Assembly: GCA_902702965.1 (NCBI GenBank)
Contig: CACRXP010000021.1
Coordinates: 1,826,686 to 1,890,685, forward strand
DNA length: 64,000 nucleotides
Reading direction: 5' to 3'
Source of the DNA: Spirometra erinaceieuropaei
Taxonomy: Eukaryota; Platyhelminthes; Cestoda; Diphyllobothriidea; Diphyllobothriidae
A model generated the notes under the pieces. The model had not been told where the DNA came from. It did no database searches and saw only the letters and a list, made by a program, of their open reading frames with translations. Both the position numbers and the translations under genes were made by a program. Positions 1 to 27,156 of the stretch are shown here, one piece after another. The number at the start of each line of letters is the position of its first letter. The stretch's first letter is position 1.

Positions 1-14658
<14,658 letters not shown>

Positions 14659-14699
14659 TTTCCAAATGGAACTTGGTCAACACGGTTACTGGTGTTTCA

Positions 14700-17665
14700 A
14701 ATTCGTCTCTGATCCGGAATCTTTAAAAAGAAAACAGGACGAAAGTGCAGGTCAAGCACATGATTGTAAAGTCGGCGTGTTGGGTGAAAATGTCCACGGG
14801 ACGCCGAGGTGCCTACTCATGTTTGTGTCCAGCCTCGCATGGCCTGGTGTGAAATCGGTATGTTGGACGAGAACTCATGGGGTTATGTGGGATATCTTTG
14901 AGGGTCTCGGGTTTTAAGACTGTATGCTCCAGCCAATCACAGCATTGATCTTGTTAGTGTTTGAACAGCATGAAGGAAATGCTGGGATCTTTATTGAATA
15001 ACTCGGAACATTTCAACAGAAATGGGATACTGACTACGTATGCCAGTAATACGCTGAACCGTTTGCCGATTTCATGTGGTGCATCAGCAAAGTGAACCTA
15101 GAGATGTTTATAGACTGGTGACGCGTATAACAAGATGTCTACCGTTAGGGATAACAAAAAAACGAGCCTCTGTCGGTGGAAAACGGATGTCGGCTATAAC
15201 GTTCTAACCATTGGTTCCGGGAATAAGGATTTTCCGTCCGCTGGCGGTCTTGCTTCTCTTGACTTTGCTATCAGCCACTGCTGACGGCATCAATGATTGG
15301 GCAATAAAGTAGTCAATCTGCGCGTTTAGCATGATTTCAGCCCCTGTGCAAAACTGGTCCTGAATAATATTTTACGAATTCCCAGCCAATTCGAAGTGGA
15401 ATAACCATCAGTAAGCTAGTGAGCAGCAGCGACGAACAGGGAAAAAACGACGCAGGAAACCAAGCAAAATGCAGCTGGAGAAGTTAGCGATAGCGCTTGA
15501 CAGAACAGGACAAACTCGAGGGGCGACACATCTCCACTTAAAAAGCACAGACATAAGAAAAGTGGTTTAGTGAGTCTGCCGTTACGGCTGGAGAGCCTCA
15601 CGAATGTTGGAAGCTGGCTGATTCATTCGTATCAACAATTTGTTAATTCCCAGTGCTTTAAGCCCACAACCATTAGCCGCATGCATGTGGCTAATTAATT
15701 TTCCAAAGGGAAGTTTGAAGACCTGAGGGTATCCTTAGATACCTAAAATTCTTAAGCAAAGCAGAATAGGGCTGGGTAGGTCTTCGACATCCAATCTTGA
15801 CCATTGGTGTGTTGTATTTCTTATAGGGGTCTTTCAAAAAATAATGCGCTTACTAACAGAGCAGAGTGGATCGTTGTGTTGTCATGGCTCTTGCTTCTGA
15901 GTTACAAAGATGGAAAGCTCGAATCGAATCAGGACAGGAACGCTTAAGCAAACAAATAAAGGATTCTGAAGAGGTGACAGTGGAAGAAAAAAGCGACATG
16001 GGTGTGACACCGGTAGGGTGCGTATAATTATACGCCTAAGCTTAGGCTGAATGATTACGGATATACTTTTCAAAACACCTGCGGCACGCAGATAAAACAG
16101 CACCCTATCAAACCAATACGAAACAAAGAGGGACCGAAGCATTATTATCAAACGCCACTTACGGCAGCACAAGCCAATTCTCATACACTTAATTGAAGGT
16201 TCGCTAACTTTGAGTTTTCAAGGCCTTCCCTCGTGCTGTTCAAATTCAAACTTTTGTAAGGTGTAGTATTCCGTGTCTACAAACCGAGGAAGATGATTTC
16301 TAGTATTTACTAGCGCGCTTATACAAGCATCAGCGAAGGTGTAATATCCCGCGAGTTCGGGGAGGGTACGGCCGGTAAATCACTAGATTCCGAGCATAGC
16401 TTCCTCTTCTTAGTCAGTGATTCTGAGTCGGAAGTATTCGAGCCTAAGATATCCATTACACAAGCACTCATATACACTCACGCAAGTCAGTGAGAGTGTT
16501 AAACGACGATTGGAAAATGCAACGGTTTATTGGGTACGCGAGGAAGAATATAACGAAAGCTTATTATGTAAACGTGCTGAAAAAGGTTGAACTATAACAA
16601 GCAACGGAAAAACGTTCATGAGTGGAAACGTTAAGAACTCGGAGGGTGTAGGGATACACGTGGAACGCGCCGAGGAAAACTGGGGGAAAAACAATTCAGC
16701 AAGCCGTGTAAGCGTAACTGTACAATAAAACAGATCAGCGAAAAGTGTTCACGATGGAACTTATCGGGGTGCGGCCGTTGACGATCGTTCACAGGAGATC
16801 AGTCCTCACGATCGATCTACAAAAGAGTGGTCGCGATTAAAACAAAAGAGTTTATGTCCATCAGTTTTGTTGGGGTGTTACAAAGGCACCCCACACACGA
16901 AATAAGGATTTTAATATTATTTTTGAAATGTCGAGTATGGCTCACTTGGTTGACAGCGGCCACCGGGTAGACGTTAATTAGGCATTCCGAGTTATCCAGG
17001 AAGTACCAGCGAGTCCCTCCCAGGTCTCGCGTCAGCGATGACAGAGTCAATTGCCATACGGTTAACCAACCCAGGCTTGTGCTCGAACAAATCCTTTGTA
17101 CAAGCGTTAAGGTGTATGTTTACGTACATTTTCGATTTTTCACTTAAACCTACTTGTACACCTGAACCTCTCTGTACAGTTGTCTAAATTAGTCAGAAAA
17201 TACACACCTGGATTCAGCTCGAGAAAAAGCTTGTCTGTCTGCCGGTTGGTGTCATTGTTTCATTGATTACACACATTCGCCTCAATCGCTTTTAGTCAAT
17301 CGACGCGAAGCATTTATATCTTTCGGTCGTATTTAACTGGACTTAAATACACCTAAGCAACAATTTCGGTATGGTATCAGTGTCGCAACACTCCGATTCG
17401 TGAGGAGGATCTAGAGGCACTAGGGAATAAAATATCGTAGTTAAAAATTTACTGAGCAAACCTATCCAGCCATTCTCAATCAGGAGTACTCCCTGACCGA
17501 CCGGACAGACCGCCTGCTGCTGAATTTGTGTGGATTGCATGAGTCAATGGCATTGGGTGGATAAAAATACGTAGCCCACGGTCCACTTTACTACCCGTAA
17601 ATAATCACATTAGTATTAATTTTCGTCCTACTCGTTTGCTATCCCCTTTCATGACACTGCGGGCT
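14700..17665. other. Intergenic, no gene seen
   Basis: Upstream of the VWA5A-like gene. Short open frames on both strands (for example 15416-15601 and 15882-16184) lack recognisable motifs. I see no tRNA, no repeat family shared with the rest of the window and no promoter element that I can defend. Confidence 0.5.
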
Positions 17666-17670
17666 ACTTA

Positions 17671-18190
17671 CTAGTTCTTCGCCGGCGGAGCTAGCGCTCC
17701 TTTAGTTAGTATGGGTCTTCCATACTCTGCTTCCTCGCGGTGTTCCCATAGACTGCTTCCCTTCAGGGGGCCGCACCTTCGTAGATATCGTTTTAACCGA
17801 CTCCAATATGTTACAGTGGCATTGGTATGTTTCCCTTCAGTCGGATCAACGATGTTTTTCGAATGATTTACTGTGAAGTGCGTGTAGCCCATTGCCAAAA
17901 ATGGAGAGTTGCCCGTCCACTTATCGGTTGCGATAACAATTCCGGGTACAACCTACTTCCTAATGATTTCATTAAGAGAGGCCGCACTTCGGTTGTTGAA
18001 GTGCACAAAATTGGCTCCTTTACGGTCAGTATTGTATATAGCGATCACCTAGCCCTGCCATTTTCTGCGTCAGGTGTTTTGTTTCTTTGCCTAACCAAGG
18101 TTTCTTCCATCTGGACTTCTACGCCCTCAACACCCACTTGGGTAATTTCTCGTCGAAGTCCATTGGAGCACACATTTCTGCACATGGCCT
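17671..18190 (-). pseudogene. Merlin transposase, C-terminal DDE part
   Basis: The minus strand reads MGYTHFTVNHSKNIVDP, then HTNATVTYWSRLKRYLRRCG, which is the C-terminal signature of Merlin (IS1595/ISXO2-like) DDE transposases. Upstream in the same strand RSAASLNEIIRK, a stop, VVPGIVIATDKW and FLAMGYTHF are readable, with frame changes. The N-terminal part lies at 18987-19295 beyond an inserted CR1 fragment. Broken, so a transposon relic. Confidence 0.75.
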
Positions 18191-18194
18191 ATCA

Positions 18195-18985
18195 TAAGAC
18201 CCCTGTTGTCATTACATGCCAAGTGGAAGAAAGTAGAATCCGTTCAACACTTTTTTATCAAGAGAATTTTTACCCCGGAACACCGACATTTGTCTTACCA
18301 AGAGCGTTGCCGGCTTACAGGCCTTGAACCTCTATGGTTTCGTAGATTACAAAAGGGACTATTTTTGCTATTTAAACTCTTATATAATCACACATTTAAC
18401 CCACTCACCTCTTTAAGACATCATATCCACCCACGACGTAACAGTCACCGTGAGGTCTTTTTATTTCTGCCTCTGGCACGTACTGTTAAATATCGTCGGT
18501 TCTTTTCTGTAGATGCAATAGCTATTTGGAATAAACCACCCATGAGTGTGAAAACTCTGCAAAATTATCCTTTATTTAAGGGAACTATTACTCGATTTTT
18601 GCATTCAGAAAAGCTCCCACAAATTTTGGGTGCTGAATCTACTGATCGACTGTACCGTAGCGATGGCGTTTGTGGTCCCTGAACACTATGGCCGGTCTCA
18701 CCAGCTGTTCCTCAACGCCTCTACTTTGGCTATCCCCATCTTCATGAAGGGAATTTGACGTCCGATAATCTCCGATACCGTGCAACCTCCCCCCTTCTTG
18801 ACGGTCGATATTCTACCACCGCCGGCAGTTTTATCTCCTGAGCCCTCCAAACCATAAAAACCACCATCAACTATATTTTTATCCCTTTAGCTCAGGAGTT
18901 TTTTTTTCACTGCTGGTCGGATTTATGTTTAATCGCTTCCCTTGACAATGCCTGTAAACTGGCATTTAATAATAAATCAGATTAA
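18195..18985 (+). mobile_element. CR1-like element, 5'-truncated 3' fragment
   Basis: The plus strand at 18206-18682 reads EPLWFRRLQKGLFLLFKLLY, HIHPRRNSHREVFLFLPLAR and AIWNKPPMSVKTLQNYPLFK, the region downstream of the RT domain. The 3' end has GCCTGTAAACTGGCATT and an ATAATAAAT tail. The same end closes the longer copy at about 24625. It interrupts the Merlin transposase. Confidence 0.75.
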
Positions 18986-18986
18986 A

Positions 18987-19295
18987 TTAAATCTTATCTG
19001 AACATTCTGCCATCGGTGTGCCCCAAACGAAGCCTAGTAAAATTCTTAGTATTGTCCATATTGGAAGCCGACTATAGTAAAAGATAGATCGATTGCTTAT
19101 GGATTCCGGTTTTTGGCATTTGGGGCAGCGAAATGCCACACTATCTGTTGATTTACGAAAGGTTTTGACATTTACTGGTTTTCCGCAGATGCAACTCATA
19201 TGACGCGCGATTATACGCTTCTCCTGACAGTACTTAATAACTGCCGGCGATCGTGTATACATTTTTGCGTGCTTGTGTTCTGAACTTTGTTCCAC
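18987..19295 (-). pseudogene. Merlin transposase, N-terminal zinc-binding part
   Basis: The minus strand reads VIKYCQEKRIIARHMSCICG, then FRKSTDSVAFRCPKCQKPES and FYYSRLPIWTILRILLGFVW. The spacing of C-x-C-G and C-P-x-C and the following helix fit the N-terminal region of Merlin/ISXO2-like transposases. It stops where the CR1 fragment begins. The DDE half continues at 17671-18190. About 103 codons remain. Confidence 0.7.
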
Positions 19296-21249
19296 ACCCT
19301 GGTGTTTTCCGGTCTGGTTTCCTTATCCATTCATCGACTTTAAAACATGCAGAAAAGTTGTAGTTTTGCGTTAATGTTTGCCTGACTCTTCTGACACGAT
19401 GATGTGATCATGTGAAACATTATTCGCTTGTCGGTTGTACACACGTTCTAACTGTGGGTTGCATTTATTGACCTAACTCTGACTATTTATTCTCCAATCG
19501 AAATTTGAATGATGTTCAGGTTCTATCTAATAGCTCTAAAATTTAATTGAAAATTTATTTATGCCTGCTCAATTTCAATGGTAAGTGAAACCTTGCCTAT
19601 TCTTCGATATTCTTAAGCAATTAATGCCTGTTTTTTACTTGAACCCTTTTTAAAAGTCGCCTTGTACTGCTGGATATAATTTTTTTCCAGTTTTCTTAGA
19701 CAGTCTGGCAAGGCAGTCGTATTTTGTGACGTGCCTTTTTAGTGACTCCGTGTCAGACTATCTCTTTCTAGTTTTTGTAGTAAAATAGCGGTAGTATTTG
19801 CTATCCAGTGCGTTTTCTGTACATCAGCAACGTTTTGTTCCTTGTACTGCAACGGAAAACTTATCTAGTCTGTAATGCCCCGCAGAGCACACGCTAAAAG
19901 ACGAAAGCTTGCGGTCCTCGCACCGTCTCTGGGTGCTAGAATTGTAACCGGAGACACAGCAGGTGCCAGCATATGTTCGTCGTCTTCTGCAGACATGGCT
20001 AACTCAAAAATCCCTTAAGTCGAAGTATAACCTCTTGACCCCTTACTCGTTCAAAACTACGCCTCGGTTAGTCGTAACAGAACATCAGCCGATGAAATAC
20101 TCGATCAGTTGATATATGGCGACATAAGCAGCACTTCTGAAAAAGTCATTGAGCAGACGTTTAACGTTATTGGAGTACTAAGTTCTGAAACCGGGGAGAG
20201 AATAAAATGCAAGCATACTTTTCATTGCGAAGCATTTCGTGTCAGTTATCTGCTATAGAGGAAGCGCATTTGTTCCTGCAAGGGTGTGGCTTGGGTTTCA
20301 ATGTTGCACAAGCTAAACGATTGCGCGCGCTTAACCATAATGCGCCGATACTAGTTACCCTTTCCTCCTTGATAGAAGTCGATGTTGTCTTGTCGGAGGG
20401 GCGAGATAACTAGAGAATTCTGCCGTAAATGTCACTACTCCGCTTCACCAGACCTCATGCCATTGTAGCGAAGACTGAAAAAATTGAAATCGTCAAAAAC
20501 GAACACCGAGATAATGACACCTATTGTCAGTTTGAATAAGTCTTAAACAACACAATCTGCGGCCTCTTCACCTCACGGTATAGTCATTTCTGTAGGGAAT
20601 TCGACTGCTCTTGATGCTGAGATCTTTAAACACACCAACACGCCTGGTATAAACACGCCTCTATCGACTCCCCTAGCAACCCCTAGCAAGCATAAGTATG
20701 TGCCTAAGTCAAATGCAAATCCAATTGCCGTCTCAGTCACTCGGACAACTGATAAATCCAGCTCCATTATAAAATCTTTTCCTCCACAATCGTCTAACAG
20801 AGTCTCAAACATCCCGACTTAAATCGTAGAGTGCTTTCACCTGCCTCCCAGCCCTCATACCGAAACGGTTAGGCCGAATATGCCGGAATTCCCGCCTTTT
20901 AATGGAACTCTTCCTCCAATGGAAGCTATGCGTCCCCCTCCCCCTAACTTGTTTCCTCCGCGTCCGTTTTACTAATGCATTCCTCATGTTAATGCCCATA
21001 CTGGGCCAGTTAACTCATCCGATCCTCAGCTTCGTTCCGGCGGGAATATGTTGCGGTATCTGGCCCGCGGATTTCCAAATGAAAATGAGTTAGCTAACAA
21101 TCGTTACCAGCTTCCCTGCCCGTCATTTCCTCCCCCAAGTCCTACCCCTTTTTATCCACGTCAGAATTTTTTGATGCCACAAAATTTTTTGCAGAACCGG
21201 ATGGGTACTTTCGGACCGTGTCTTCTGTGGGCAGCCAAGCACTGGACGA

Positions 21250-22060
21250 CGTAGCCCACCTCCCTCAGAAACAAACAGCCTTTCCCTTCAAACTTTTTGT
21301 TTTAAATGCCAGATCCTTGCTTAATAAGGTGACTTTGCTTCAGACCCTGGTGTTCGTCCATTGTCCAGACATTGTTTTACTATCTGAGACGTGGCATCAG
21401 CCTCAGTAGCTGACTCCGAACTCTCTCTTCTAGGCTATGCTTGCATCCGAATTGATCGTCAAGACAGCCGTGTTGGGGGCAGTTGCGTCTACGTTAAGCA
21501 AACAATTACATTTCTGTCGCTGGACCTCCCGCATTTTTCCGCAGTAGAAGGCAGCTGCTGGCTCCAGATTTCCCAAAAAAATAAGTTCTCCTTACTTGTT
21601 GGCTGTGTTTATCGCCCTCCCAACGCCAACGACAATTTTGATCGTTTACTTTCACAGGCATTTCATGCTGCGGTCGACTTAAGCTTTAAGTATCAACTGG
21701 TTGCGGGTGACTTTAATCTCCCTGAAGTCCGCTGGTCTTCGGCTTCGGGCCCCAGAAGGTTCGAAGACTTTCTTGAGGCTGTAGATGTAGGGATGTGAAC
21801 TCAGGTTGTCGACTTTCCCACCGGAAGATCAAGCATGCTTGACCTAATTTTCTGTAGAGGCTGCTTGCCTTCGTCAGTGTCATCCCTAGGCCCACTCAGG
21901 GGCTCAGACCATCACGTAGTTGTTTCCACGTTGGAACTCGAGGCTGACAAAACGTTGTCCTTAAAGTATAGCTTTTTCCGCGATTTCCGATCAACTCGCT
22001 CGACCGAATTATTAACACACCTTAATTCCTGCGACTGGACTAATTTATTCCTTTGTTAAG
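21250..22060 (+). pseudogene. Endonuclease domain of CR1-like copy
   Basis: Fragments KLFVLNARSLLNKVTLLQTL, GGSCVYVKQTITFLSL, LVGCVYRPPNAND, AGDFNLPEVRW and RGSDHHVVVSTLE follow the motif order of the APE-type endonuclease of non-LTR elements. Stop codons lie near 21408 and 21796. Confidence 0.8.
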
Positions 22061-22399
22061 ATGTAGATGTTTGCACTGCAAAACTGTACGAAATTTTGGA
22101 TCTGCTTATTTCTCCTTTTGTCCCCCGTAAGAAAATAATTAATGCTGAGGATGAGGTTTTCCTACCATTACCCTTTCGTTGCAGATTGCGCAGACTTTCT
22201 CGTCAATTCCATCTTCAGAACGACGTTTCTGTTCTGCCCTTGATTTGTGATACTTTTGAGCAGGCTAAGAGATTGTCTGAAGAAAGTTAACTAGCCGAAG
22301 AGGTCCAATTCACTGAAATCCGTTCGTTAAGTGTCTCGAAACTTTTCTCCCGAAAAGTACGAACTCACAGAAACACGCAGTATCCCACCCTCCGAGACG

Positions 22400-23855
22400 C
22401 TCCCGGAAATCCTATGGCTGATGCCCAGTTAACCTTTGGGAACTTCAATGCTTTACTGTCCAAAACGTTTATTGAAGTCTCGATCACTCCGCTTCCGACC
22501 ATCCAGGCATTGACCGGGGCAGTTCTCGAGACTATAACTCACTCTGTGGGATGTGACTGTCGCGATTCGGCGTTTTCGCAATCTCATTGCCCAGGACCTG
22601 ATGGTGTCCCAGTATGTGTTTTAAAAACCGATGCCAATACGATTTCCCATCCCTCATATGCAAGATATTTACATTTTTTGTGGAGTTTTTTTCACCTCTC
22701 GCCAGTCATTGTTCTCTACGGACTACTAATTCAGAAACTATAAATTGCATTCTGTACAGATTCTGCCTACCTCGTCTAAAACTCACATGTTAATTTATTT
22801 TTACTTGCTTTGATGACACCCCGACAGGTCTATAATAAAATATTATTATTACTAATCTCGCTCTTGAAAGTGAAACTTATCATACCTTGTGGAAGGAATC
22901 ACACATTTTTCCCATTCCCAAACATGGCCAATCTACGTCATTTGATGACTTTCGGCCATTAAACACCCTCCCTGCACTTTCGAATGTCTTAGAGATATTT
23001 ATCAATGATAAGATTATGTGTCTCTTAACAGAGAATAACCTACTGAGTTTTGCCCAGCATGGATTCCTTAAAGCTCGGTCCTGTGACACCTGTCAGCTTA
23101 CTTACCTGCACCATGTTACCCGATCTAGGGACAATGGTTATGCACTTTACGCAGTCTATTTCGATTTCACCAAGGCTTTTGATCGTGTTGACCATGTTCT
23201 ACTTCTCTTGAAATTGTCCACTTTCGGAATAGGTTAAAAACTTTCGAATTTTATATCTTCTTACCTGGGCGCTCGTACACAACGAATTAAGCTTTCCGCT
23301 GCTATCTCCAACCCCACATGTGTGAGGAGTGGAGTCATTCAGGCTAGTGTACTCGGCCCGCTTTTACTTTGCCTTTTTGTTAACGATGTACCCGATGTAT
23401 TTCGGAATGGTAAGTCCTTTATGTATGCCGATGATCTGAAAGTTGCATATCTATATAGGCCGGCAGATCGTGACATCGTGCTTGGACTCCTAAATAGTGA
23501 CCTACAGGCCTTTGCCCAATGGTGTCGCACATGGTGCTTTTCTCTTTCTTGGCATAAATCCTCAGTCACAGTGGTTGGCGACGACCGTCAACCTCAACTA
23601 AGCATTAAAGGTCACGCCATAATTGTGCCTGGGGTTATTAAGGATTTGGGCGTATCATACTCCAAGAGTCTCAATCTCTCGGAGCACTGTGCCTTGATAG
23701 TCTCCAAAGCACGTCGAACGACCGGGTTTATCCTCCGAGACATTAAAACCAGGGATGTTGGAATGCGCCTTTACAACATGTACGTTAGACCAGGCCTGGA
23801 ATACTGTTCGTTTTTATTTAACTTCATGCGCGCTACTGAGCGGAAGAAAATATAA
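22400..23855 (+). pseudogene. Reverse transcriptase domain of CR1-like copy
   Basis: Segments CPGPDGVPVCVLK, FDDFRPLNTLPALSNVLEIF, YFDFTKAFDRVDHVLLLLKL, SVLGPLLLCLFVNDVP and FMYADDLKVAYLY are the successive RT blocks, with the YADD catalytic pair present. A stop at about 23236, frame changes and the insertion at 22670-22850 make it non-functional. Confidence 0.85.
22668..22848 (+). repeat. ATT-tailed 3' end repeat, copy 1
   Basis: Shares GGACTA..AATTCAGA.ACTAT.AATTGCATT, CCTCGTCTAAAA and TTTACTTGCTTTGATGA blocks with 28245-28467, and ends in an ATTATTATTACT tail. It interrupts the RT of the CR1-like copy. Confidence 0.75.
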
Positions 23856-24629
23856 TCCGTTCAACACTTTTTTTTACCAAGAGAGCTTTAGCCCCGGAAC
23901 ACCGACATTTTTCTTACCAAGAACGTTGCCGGCTTACAGGCCTTGAACCTCTATGATTTCTTAGATTACAAAAGGGACTATTTTTGCTATTTATGCTTTT
24001 ATATAATCGCACCTTTAACCCACTCACCTCTTTAAGACATCATATCCACCCACGACGTAACAGTCACCGTGAGGTCTTTTTATTTCTGCGTCTGGCACGT
24101 ACTGTTAAATATCATCGGTTCTTTTCTGTAAATACAATTGCTATTTGGAATAAACTACACAGGAATGTGAAAACTCTGCAAAATTATCGTTTATTTAAGG
24201 GAACTATTACTCGATTTTTGCACTCAGAAAAGTTCCCACAAATTTTCGGTGCTCAATCCACTGATCGACTCTACCGTATCGATAGCGTTTGTGGTCTCTG
24301 ACCACTATGGTCGGTCTCACCAGGGACAATTTCTTTGGCCTACAGCGACAGCCGTTCTTCGGCACTTCTGTTTGGACTAGCCCCAACTTCATGAAAGGAA
24401 TTGGCGTCTGATAATGTCCGATATCGTGCACCCCCTCCCTTCTTGACGGTCGACAGTTTGCGGTCAGCAGTTTTTTTCTCCTGAACCCTCCAAACCATAA
24501 AAACCACCACCAACTTTATTCTTAGTTCTTTTCGACAGGAGTTTTTTTACTGTTGGCCGGATTTCTTTTAAGGCTTCTTTGACATGCCTGTAAACTGGCA
24601 TTAAATAAAATAAAATTATTATTACTGTG

Positions 24630-25335
24630 ACGTGACACCCAAGGGTCTTTCAACAAATTTACTTATTATTTATTTAACTAGCCGTCAAGCGATGGCCTCA
24701 ATGATGACGACGTACTGCCACTGACCGTTCTTTCGTAGTTCGGATGATCTGGACATTTGCAGTGTTAGAGAGTGACGAGCTTTGCAACAGGATTACAAGC
24801 ATATCTGATTGCTCTTGACACTGTTTTCTGACACGGCACCTCCTCTACAAGCCGTCCACTCCTTCCTTTTTGTCTTCGCATCTGTTTTATTTTAATCGTT
24901 GTTCTCGCCCACTGCATCCGGTTTCTCCTTTGTAGTGGTAGTACTATGCGTTGGGCCAGGCTTTGACCGTCGCTTTCCGCACGGTCTATCAATATGCACA
25001 AGCCTTTTTACCTTCAGATTGCACTCAAAACGCGTGCTGGGTAACATATGATAGCTTGCATGAGTACATGATGACCTACACACCTGTGGGTGCGTCGAGT
25101 ACTCATAAATGAAGATTTCATGCTTTAAAATACTCCTTAACGTACTCGGGACTTACTTCCACAACAAACCACACAGTGATACATAGGCAAAACATTTTAC
25201 TTTCAGTGGCACGGTTTACTATGGTGGCCTCGTAAGTGAATTTGTGTACGTAATCTATCAATATCATTGTCATTAAGAGGTTATCTGTTCAATTGTCCAC
25301 TCAGATTCTTAATTTTCACCGCTTGGCGTACTGTA
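24630..25335. other. Unassigned sequence
   Basis: No recognisable coding segment or repeat. Two overlapping minus-strand frames (24765-25001 and 24892-25083) have no known motif. Confidence 0.4.
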
Positions 25336-25339
25336 GGTG

Positions 25340-26740
25340 TGCAAATCCATTAAATGTTAGTCGAAATTCCGAAATCCAGTTTCGATTCAAACATATTACG
25401 TAGGTCTACTTGCAGTATTCATTACCATGCAGCATAATCCCACAATAATTCAGTTTCTTCAGGATGTCAGCGAAAGTCTTTCCGGTCGCCTGTAAAACCT
25501 ACACTTTGCGGAAAACACTACCTCAGTAGTACGATTATTTATCGTTGAATTTCAATGTCCTACTAAATTCAAATATTTCACAAACGACTTGCAAAAACAC
25601 TCATTCTTTTACCTAGTTAGAAGAAAACTACGTCCCTCCTACCTCAAATTCTGCGCTTGAAGTTACGGTTTAATTCGGTTTTAAAGAAGTTGCTAAGTAT
25701 GAGATTGCTAAAGACCATGGCATGCCAGTTCATAAAATATCCTATCTCTGCATTTATTAATATGGCTTTTATAGCTTGTGAAACAGCTCAAATCCACTGC
25801 TAAATTTTATAAATTTCCATTGGTATCCCCTTAATAAATTGAAAAAATTGTATGTTATGCTGTACATGGGAAATATACGACGTGCAGTTTTGGGAGGCAT
25901 GTGGGCAAGTGCTCCGACGGCTCGGGATCAAAATTGTTCGGGAAAAGGGAGTTTTTTAAAACCTATTTATATCCTCCTTCGGGGTATAAAATTCGGAGAT
26001 GTAATTCTCTCCCCAACGAGTAAAAAATGAACATTTTTATGCACGTTTTGTATGAAATATAGTTAATATTATAAGGGCATCAAAATCAATTATAAAACAT
26101 TTATTCAACTTGGGTGGTCGTGTCTACACGGAGTGTGGTTTATTCGGGCGGCCGGAAAGAAAGTCGTTCAAAAACCGGTTCTCCCGAGGTAACTCATATA
26201 TCATGGGATTGTTCTATGCTGTAATTAATATTACCGCCCTACCTACAGTAAGTGGGCCAACTCACGAAATGTTAACCGAAATTCTGAAATGTTTTCGTTT
26301 CGAAAAAATTACTTAAGTAGGGTTGCAAAACTGATCATCTTGCAGTACAATTCTATAGTAATTCAGTTACCTTGGGATGCCGGCTTTCGAAAGAACTTAT
26401 TCATGAATGAACGTGCATGAACTTATTCATTCTTCTACTCACTGGATAGAAAATTGCGTCATCTTCCAAATTTTTTACTCAAAGTAAGGGTTCAATTCGG
26501 TTTTCAAAGACTTCTTCAATACCCATATAATTTTGAACCTAACCTGCTGTTAAACTTGCATTTAGGGTTTAGAAACTGCAAGCCATACATTTTCCGCGCA
26601 CGGAAAACCGTACATTTCTCTAGGGTATTTAGAGAAGACCATTTGGGGTTCATAGAATTCAGCAGTGGATTTGAGCAGTATTGTAAACTCTATAAGCACC
26701 ATCAGTAAGTGCAGAGACGCGTTTTTGGCGTAAATGTAAT
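25340..26740. mobile_element. Foldback elements, one complete and one partial
   Basis: Left arm at about 25360-25710 and inverted right arm at about 25960-26310 share the family order: AAATTCTGAAAT-type end, CACTACCTCAGTAG or its variant, CATTCTTTTAC and the AATTCGGTTTTAAAGA core. A second left arm follows at 26300-26560 without a clear partner. AT-rich, non-coding. Confidence 0.55.
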
Positions 26741-27156
26741 CTTCTAATTATCGTGCATTATATTCCATGCAGTTTGGCAGGTTTTAGAGGCCCCATCCGT
26801 ATAACCCCTACTACCACCTTTCCCGTAAGACAGGTAGACGGGGGGAAAGCTTTTTTAGGCGTCGCGACATTGTATTCGCGTCCAAACTTCATTAAATGAC
26901 TTCGTCTCGGGATTTTACCCAGAACATGCATTCTACGGCCGACGGTTCCGGAGAGGGCTTTATGTTTCGTGGTTCTGTACAATTATTTGCTTTTCCCGTT
27001 TTTCTTATACTCTCTTTGCTTTCGTTATTCTTCTTGGAAGAAACGCAGCACCCCCCACGTAGACTTAAGTACCTATTATTCTTTGTAGTTTAAATTGCTG
27101 TTTACACAACAGCAATTTACCCCGGTTTTCTACATCTACGCATCCTCTTCTTTATT

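Larger units (their letters stand above)
19870..24625 (+). mobile_element. CR1-like non-LTR retrotransposon, decayed long copy
   Basis: Order on the plus strand: a basic start (MPRRAHAKRRKLAVLAPSLG at 19876), a Pro-rich stretch near 20880-21200, an apurinic-type endonuclease (21250-22060), reverse transcriptase (22400-23850) and a C-terminal region (23860-24300). Endonuclease marks include LLSETWH, AGDFNLPEVRW and GSDHHVVV. RT marks are YFDFTKAFDRVDH, QASVLGPLLL and YADDLKV. Many stops and frame changes break it. A short ATT-tailed element is inserted at about 22670-22850. The 3' end has GCCTGTAAACTGGCATT and an ATTATTATT tail. Confidence 0.8.
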
